DNA of 17,940 bases from Promethearchaeota archaeon (lineage in GTDB: Archaea; Asgardarchaeota; Lokiarchaeia; Sigynarchaeales; SOKP01), in NCBI GenBank assembly GCA_019894735.1, contig JAGXOB010000042.1, forward strand, positions 1-17,940. Direction: 5' to 3'. The translations under genes were made by a program, and so were the position numbers. Shown here piece by piece: positions 13,352 to 17,940 of the stretch (position 1 is the stretch's first letter; each line of letters starts with the position of its first letter). Below the pieces are notes generated by a model. The model saw nothing but the letters and a program-made list of their open reading frames with translations, had not been told where the DNA came from and searched no databases.

Positions 13352-14413
13352 TTATTCACCTTTTCGATATTTACCATCAAAGTCTAACTTCTGAACTATT
13401 TCTTCAAATATGTCTAAAGAATTTGAAACCTTCCCTGAATTCATATTGTTAAGAGCAGAATTACTTAATTGAGATACCTCATTAACCAAATCTTCCCTCG
13501 TCTTGTTATATATGTCGCTCACTTGTTCCAATTTGAATTTGATTTTCTCGTCGAGGAATTTTTGACTCACATCCCTTTTTCTTTCAAGAAAATCTTTCAT
13601 TTCCTTTAAATTTGGTTTAGTGAAACTCTTTTCAAATAAATTTATAAAATGTTCTAAATCAGTAATTATGGGTTCTTGCTCAATTTTTAATCTATATACC
13701 ATGTTTTCATCTTTTAATAATAATTGCTGAGCTAATGGAATTACTGATAGGTTGTATTTGTTTTCATATCTCTGTTTTATATTTTCAACTAAATTATGAG
13801 CATTTTGATATTTTTCATCTTTCACTAACTGATCAAATTCCATTGTAGCTTCTTTACATAAAGTCTCAATTTCTTGAAGAATTTTGGTTGCGCGCGCTCT
13901 TGAACGAGCTTCAATAATGAAATTAATTTGGTCTTGCTCAAGGGAATCGTCATTAATAGTTTTAGCAAGCGTGACAATTTTCTGAGCGGTTTTTATTGCA
14001 TCTTCATAGTTATTTGATATGAAATTTTTATCTGCTTGGCTTTTTAATCTATTAATTTCAGAAAGAATTGGTAGAAGTTTAATTTCTAACTTTCTAATAT
14101 TTGATTTTAAAGTTTCCTCTTCAACACCAATAATCTCTAAGAATTCAGAAGGTTCCAATCCAGATTCTAAGGTAATATTTCTTAAGATTTGCAATTCAGG
14201 ATGTTCCCGCGAAATAGCACCTCGAATTTGGGGAATATGACTTTTTAAGCTCTGTGAAGCTCTCTTTCCGATCCAAATATACATGTGTTTCTGATGAGAA
14301 ACATAAATCGTTAAGACATTGAAGAGCGTAAAATTACTAATCAAACTCTCCTGAGCTACTTCCTCAAAACTACCAGAATATTTTAACTTAAAAATTCTAA
14401 TCTCAGAACTCAT
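13352..14413 (-). CDS. Gelsolin-like domain fused to TPR-like helical repeats
   Basis: About 353 residues from the ATG at 14411-14413, which has AAGTGAT 7 bases upstream; a GTG at 14425 would add four residues. The N-terminal ~96 residues look like a gelsolin/ADF-type domain: strand IRIFKLKYSG, then NVLTIYVSHQKHMYIWIGKRAS (the Y-x-W-x-G-K core), a helix, HPELQILRNITLESGLEPSEFLEIIG (the family's late strand and E-P-x-E-F end). From about residue 115 it is helical, with a TPR-like hairpin (about 130-155, NNYEDAIKTAQKIVTLA), a long charged coiled coil, and another hairpin at the C-terminus (about 320-345). Gelsolin domains bind actin and are expanded in Asgard archaea, whose actins accept such proteins. 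The likely role is a cytoskeletal adaptor; actin binding is inferred. It is followed at two bases by its gelsolin-less paralogue. Confidence 0.78.
   Translation of the reverse strand: MSSEIRIFKLKYSGSFEEVAQESLISNFTLFNVLTIYVSHQKHMYIWIGKRASQSLKSHIPQIRGAISREHPELQILRNITLESGLEPSEFLEIIGVEEETLKSNIRKLEIKLLPILSEINRLKSQADKNFISNNYEDAIKTAQKIVTLAKTINDDSLEQDQINFIIEARSRARATKILQEIETLCKEATMEFDQLVKDEKYQNAHNLVENIKQRYENKYNLSVIPLAQQLLLKDENMVYRLKIEQEPIITDLEHFINLFEKSFTKPNLKEMKDFLERKRDVSQKFLDEKIKFKLEQVSDIYNKTREDLVNEVSQLSNSALNNMNSGKVSNSLDIFEEIVQKLDFDGKYRKGE
13356..13361 (-). promoter_or_regulatory. Ribosome binding site inside the gelsolin-domain gene for the next gene's GTG start
   Basis: AGGTGA on the minus strand lies in the last codons of the gelsolin-domain gene, 6 bases before the GTG at 13349. 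It shows that the two helical-repeat proteins are made from one message. Confidence 0.65.
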
Positions 14414-14421
14414 CTCTAAAA

Positions 14422-14470
14422 TCACTTAAGATTCAATAATATTTCAATTTTTTTTAATGAATTTAAGTGA
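14422..14470. repeat. 8-base inverted repeat across the start of the gelsolin-domain gene
   Basis: TCACTTAA (14422-14429) and its exact reverse complement TTAAGTGA (14463-14470) are 33 bases apart, spanning the expected promoter and start region. In RNA it would be a weak, long-looped hairpin, so a protein-binding site is as likely as a structure, and chance cannot be ruled out. Confidence 0.3.
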
Positions 14471-14477
14471 AATGAAT

Positions 14478-14487
14478 AAAAAAAAAA
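14478..14487 (-). terminator. T-tract after the surface-protein gene
   Basis: Ten consecutive A on the plus strand, hence ten T on the minus strand, start 27 bases past the surface-protein stop. This is an archaeal-type terminator, so expression of the two helical-repeat genes may drop relative to the surface protein or start from a separate promoter in the 101-base gap. Confidence 0.45.
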
Positions 14488-14514
14488 GTTTTAAAAATTA
14501 AGATTCTTGTATCT

Positions 14515-17500
14515 TTATTCTTCAGATTTTTCAATCGATTTCTTAAGGTCAATTTCGGGTTTAGCAACCGGTTTTTCAGGTTTTCCTCTTATTATCTTAG
14601 AAGATTTACGCAGTTCTTCTTCGTAGGTCGCTTTAAATGCGTTTTCTCTCTTTGCTATATTAACTCTCGGATCTTTCGTTTTGTCCAGTGTTTTTTGGTA
14701 TTTGCGAACTTTTCTGACGGGTTTTGGGTACTTTAAGTATTTTTGATAAGCGTAGATATATCCTACTATTATCACGGCTGCAGAAGTTATAGCAACGGTT
14801 AAGATGAGGATCAATAATGCTTCCCCTGCGGGTCTAATAGCGCTTATCGTTACTTCATAGCTTTCAAATTCGTAATTATCTCCATAAAAAGCATCAATAA
14901 CAATTTTAAAAGTACCTTCAGCTATGTTTTCAAAAACAACTTCATAGATACCATCGCCGTCTCCATCTGTAAGAATTCCACTACCTAGATCACCACTATA
15001 AGACACAACTCCTCCTCTAATAAACCCCCCAAAATCTAAATCTTCCAAAACGATTCTGAGTCTCACGTCTTCTCCTGGTTGCTTAGATATCCTTGAGATT
15101 CCATCTACAGTGCTAATATTAGTGAGAATACGCCTAATTTCAATTCGAAGGTCCTCTGACTGGAAAATATGATTTTCTTTTTCTGCAGAGATAGCAATTA
15201 TCCTTACTCCAATATCCAAAATGCTTGTGTTGAATATATATGTGTATTGATCGTAATAAGTATCTTCATTCAAACTATCAGAGATAGCACCAAACATTTC
15301 AACCGTAGCATTTTCTATATGATTTCCATTTAGATCAGTATACTTGATTGTTATGTTTAAGAGTTTATTAATAGCAATATTTATTGAAGGATCTCCAGTT
15401 TTATCTTCCCCGTTTAAATAAACTTCTAATAAAGTCTTTCTCTCGGTTATTTCAGTAATAAAGCGAATACTTTGAGGATTATAGTTTGATATATTGGCTA
15501 AAATTGATAAATAATCTACTCCTAACCCTAATTCAGAAGCATTCAACAGAAAACTATACTGTTCTCGAATAGGGGCTTCTATTAATGGGACTAATAATCC
15601 TCCCCCCGTTAATTTTATTGATGCTCCGCTCAAATGATTGGATAAGGCATCTCTATATGTTACAGTTATATTTATCTTCTGCCAGAATTCAAATGAAACT
15701 ACTTCATCCTCGTTTTTCTTCGTACCATTTATGAATAATTCTAAAAATGAAGCTTTCTCAGTTATAAACACTCTTATCGGAATCGATTGTGTTCGATATT
15801 TATCAGCTTCTACAGTAATAATCATAGAATACAACTTATCTGATTGATATCCAGGACCAGAAGCGTTACATGTTAAGGTGTAAACGCCTTGAGTAACCAT
15901 AGAAAAGAAGGATTCACCTACCCAATTAGTAGAAAGTTTTGATGCTACAATCCCCACACCGCTATATTGTTCAGTATAATTAAATTGAATTGTGAAATTC
16001 TGCTCAATAGGTACGTTAGCTAGATAATCATTATCAACGACAAGGAGTGTGTTTTTAATAATGTCAATTGTAATGTTTACTTCACTACTCACATAACTAG
16101 GAGAAATAGCAAATATCGTTAAAGTATTATTACCTGCATTTGGGGCTCCAGTTACATTGAATTCTAAAAAGTAATAACCAGGGCTTATTTCACTGAAATA
16201 ATGTGTTAATGAAGGATGTGTAAAGTTAGACGTATATACATTTGCGTTTTCTATAGCATTAAAGTTTTCTAAATCGGAAAATGAAACTCTTATGTTTAAA
16301 ATTGAACCATCAGCTATATTTTCATAGTATTCAATGTCGGGGATTAGAGTTGAATAATGAGTAACTTGAAATTTCTTAACCAGGACTCCAGTTTCGTTTA
16401 AACTAAACGATGAATAAGAATTATTCCAAGTGACAATTACTTCATATTCTCCAACTTCATATTCTGGTGGTGTTGAGGGTATTTGAAAGGGATTGAACTT
16501 TACAAATCCAGTGGAATCAACTGAAGTAATTTGATTTCTATCTGTCCATAGAGTACCATTTGGATACCTTATTTGAAGACGAACATTTGTATTTTGAATA
16601 TAACTTGAAACTTCAAGAGAATTTGTGATTCTTGCTGTTATATTGATGTATTCTCCGCTTAAAAAACTATTATTTGGAACCCACATCCCTGTTGCGTTGT
16701 TGAAAATATGTAATTCCTCACAATAATTTGGTGCTGTAGCCTCGAACTTCCAAAAGCCATCTGGATTTGGAGAAATTGAATCTACTGGTATCAATAACCT
16801 CCCTGGTATTGAATCGTCACACAAGCTTAAAATATTAGTAGATGGATTTTCAGGCTCGAAAACATTCGTTATGATAACATCAGTTGGAAAGTTTAGTATC
16901 ATTTCTGATTCCGAATATCCTGTCGGGATTGCGATAAATCCATATGTTTCCCAATTTACTGAACTTTCATTTTCCACAGAAAAAATAGTACCTAAGGATC
17001 CAACGTCAGTTTCATAGTTAGTATCGGGAGTATGTTTAACGCCATACAAATTTAAATTTGTCTTCAGATTCATGCTATAAGTTCCTAATTCTCCTACATC
17101 TGTACTGCTAAAATTGGCAAAGATATTTGTAGATTCCCAATTACCATCAATTTCAACAACACCCTTACCCCAATCGATATCTTGTACAGCTGTTTGGTTC
17201 ACAATCAATCCAACATAGGATGGAAGAACTTCAGCTTCAACATTCAACTCTACATTATCCACATATATCCTCTGAAAATCCTCGTTAGCAAAACCAGAAA
17301 AGTTTCCTCCTCCAACGCATTCTAAGACAAGACTTATGTCCAATATAGAATTGTTTAAAGGTTCATTTGGAAAAATATTCGATGAATTGGTCCAAATATT
17401 TTGAGGAATTGAAAAACTATGCCAATTGTTTCCTCCATATTGGAATAAAGTATAAGTTCCAATGGAATAAACCCTTTTACTATTTAAATATATAGAAAAT

Positions 17501-17940
17501 GCCCACGAATTAAATTGTGCTAAATAATTTGGATAAAGGTCAAAATTTAAACTACTATCTATTATTTTTCCCCTATTTATTTGTATAGAACTACTCCACC
17601 AACCCTTATCGTCAGGATCATATGTATACCATGGATCGATAACCTCACGATCACCATCTATTCTTAGTTCTAAACAATCTTGACCTCCTATATTTGATAA
17701 ATAATTACCACTCATAGGATTAACACCATATCCTGTATCATTATATCCAAATGTCCAGTCCTGAAAACTATTAGAAATCCATGTCGTGTCGTTTTCGCCA
17801 GCTATATCAGATCCATCATCTACGCCGTAATTAAACGTACCATTATTCCAATTACGTTCGTCTGTCAATTCATTAATTTCTGCACTCAATTTATAGCCAT
17901 TCCAACCACTACCTAATGGAATAGATGCTAAATCATATCC
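14515..17940 (-). CDS. Large surface protein with Ig-like repeats, membrane anchor and basic cytoplasmic tail; N-terminus outside window
   Basis: 1141 codons are visible and the frame stays open to the right edge, so the signal peptide and true start are missing; the TTG at 17889 is not a start. Residue numbers here count from that TTG. The N-terminal part (to about 217) looks like a jelly-roll ending IYVDNVELNVEAE, then mixed beta domains. Next come Ig-like repeats of about 100 residues (about 510-1017), the clearest pair being 709-811 and 812-920 (FLELFINGTKK ... NITVTYRD against LLEVYLNGEDK ... NITIKYTD). N-x-S/T sequons are dense throughout, fitting archaeal surface glycosylation. DGDGDG (975-980) could bind calcium. 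One membrane helix (1023-1048) is followed by a 76-residue lysine-rich tail facing the cytoplasm. It belongs outside the cell, anchored in the membrane; adhesion is a guess. The next gene downstream encodes a gelsolin-like protein. Confidence 0.85.
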   Translation of the reverse strand, partial: GYDLASIPLGSGWNGYKLSAEINELTDERNWNNGTFNYGVDDGSDIAGENDTTWISNSFQDWTFGYNDTGYGVNPMSGNYLSNIGGQDCLELRIDGDREVIDPWYTYDPDDKGWWSSSIQINRGKIIDSSLNFDLYPNYLAQFNSWAFSIYLNSKRVYSIGTYTLFQYGGNNWHSFSIPQNIWTNSSNIFPNEPLNNSILDISLVLECVGGGNFSGFANEDFQRIYVDNVELNVEAEVLPSYVGLIVNQTAVQDIDWGKGVVEIDGNWESTNIFANFSSTDVGELGTYSMNLKTNLNLYGVKHTPDTNYETDVGSLGTIFSVENESSVNWETYGFIAIPTGYSESEMILNFPTDVIITNVFEPENPSTNILSLCDDSIPGRLLIPVDSISPNPDGFWKFEATAPNYCEELHIFNNATGMWVPNNSFLSGEYINITARITNSLEVSSYIQNTNVRLQIRYPNGTLWTDRNQITSVDSTGFVKFNPFQIPSTPPEYEVGEYEVIVTWNNSYSSFSLNETGVLVKKFQVTHYSTLIPDIEYYENIADGSILNIRVSFSDLENFNAIENANVYTSNFTHPSLTHYFSEISPGYYFLEFNVTGAPNAGNNTLTIFAISPSYVSSEVNITIDIIKNTLLVVDNDYLANVPIEQNFTIQFNYTEQYSGVGIVASKLSTNWVGESFFSMVTQGVYTLTCNASGPGYQSDKLYSMIITVEADKYRTQSIPIRVFITEKASFLELFINGTKKNEDEVVSFEFWQKINITVTYRDALSNHLSGASIKLTGGGLLVPLIEAPIREQYSFLLNASELGLGVDYLSILANISNYNPQSIRFITEITERKTLLEVYLNGEDKTGDPSINIAINKLLNITIKYTDLNGNHIENATVEMFGAISDSLNEDTYYDQYTYIFNTSILDIGVRIIAISAEKENHIFQSEDLRIEIRRILTNISTVDGISRISKQPGEDVRLRIVLEDLDFGGFIRGGVVSYSGDLGSGILTDGDGDGIYEVVFENIAEGTFKIVIDAFYGDNYEFESYEVTISAIRPAGEALLILILTVAITSAAVIIVGYIYAYQKYLKYPKPVRKVRKYQKTLDKTKDPRVNIAKRENAFKATYEEELRKSSKIIRGKPEKPVAKPEIDLKKSIEKSEE
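15130..15765 (-). repeat. Two adjacent Ig-like repeat units in the surface protein
   Basis: Two units of about 105 residues, at 15457-15765 and 15130-15456, share the pattern ITE(K/R) ... (F/L)LE(L/V)(F/Y)(I/L)NG ... NIT(V/I)(T/K)Y(R/T)D ... NH ... A(S/T)(I/V) ... G, then a later (Q)YxFxxNxS and LxxxVxxxxI run. The similarity is at protein level, with no near-identical DNA, so the duplication is old. Looser relatives extend on both sides. Confidence 0.65.

Noticed and set aside
17887..17889. TTG at 17889 as the start of the surface protein
   Set aside because: The frame remains open for 17 more codons to the window edge, there is no signal peptide after the TTG, and the residues before it (WNGYK) read as ordinary protein. 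The gene is 5'-truncated by the window.
1..17940. tRNA or rRNA genes, CRISPR arrays, insertion sequences, attachment sites
   Set aside because: Scanning the gaps by eye showed no cloverleaf-like conserved arms, no regularly spaced identical repeats, no transposase and no terminal inverted repeats.

Overview
The window is AT-rich and compact. Its signals are archaeal: TATA-like boxes lie about 35-45 bases upstream of many starts, leaders are short, T-tracts follow stop codons, and GGAG/GGTGA-type ribosome binding sites sit before TTG or GTG starts. The gene content points to an Asgard archaeon, probably Lokiarchaeia-like. A protein with a gelsolin-like domain fused to helical repeats sits beside a longin-like protein, a short XPF-type nuclease, an archaeal 2-amino-3,7-dideoxyheptulosonate (ADH) synthase and a large N-glycosylation-rich surface protein with Ig-like repeats. 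This assignment is inferred from protein content; no rRNA or other phylogenetic marker is present.

Left part (1-4928), all minus strand: the first part of a TauE/SafE-type membrane permease that runs off the left edge; an ERCC4/XPF-family nuclease with a helix-hairpin-helix; a two-helix membrane protein of unknown role; ADH synthase (first step of the archaeal shikimate route); a small membrane protein with a zinc ribbon between two membrane helices; and L-aspartate oxidase NadB (first step of NAD synthesis).

Middle part (5179-8444): an apparent operon of three tandem low-molecular-weight phosphatase paralogues with different active-site loops, then a macro-domain (ADP-ribose-binding) protein, a weak V4R-like protein with a TTG start, and a convergent unknown 110-residue protein. 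The phosphatases and the macro protein may both deal with reversible protein modification, but the link is only proximity.

Lipid or CoA part (8617-10970): a two-domain (S)-3-hydroxyacyl-CoA dehydrogenase and an enoyl-CoA hydratase in the order seen in the fused archaeal bifunctional enzyme, but here as separate genes. The hydratase carries an extra C-terminal four-cysteine, DnaJ-like zinc-binding tail. A GNAT acetyltransferase follows and ends tail-to-tail with the longin-like gene.

Right part (12204-17940), all minus strand: a surface protein (N-terminus beyond the window) with a membrane anchor and a 76-residue basic cytoplasmic tail, followed by the gelsolin-domain/helical-repeat protein and, two bases later, a second helical-repeat protein that looks like a gelsolin-less paralogue of the first. 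A link from cell surface to cytoskeleton is the most interesting hypothesis in the window; it rests on synteny and domain recognition only.
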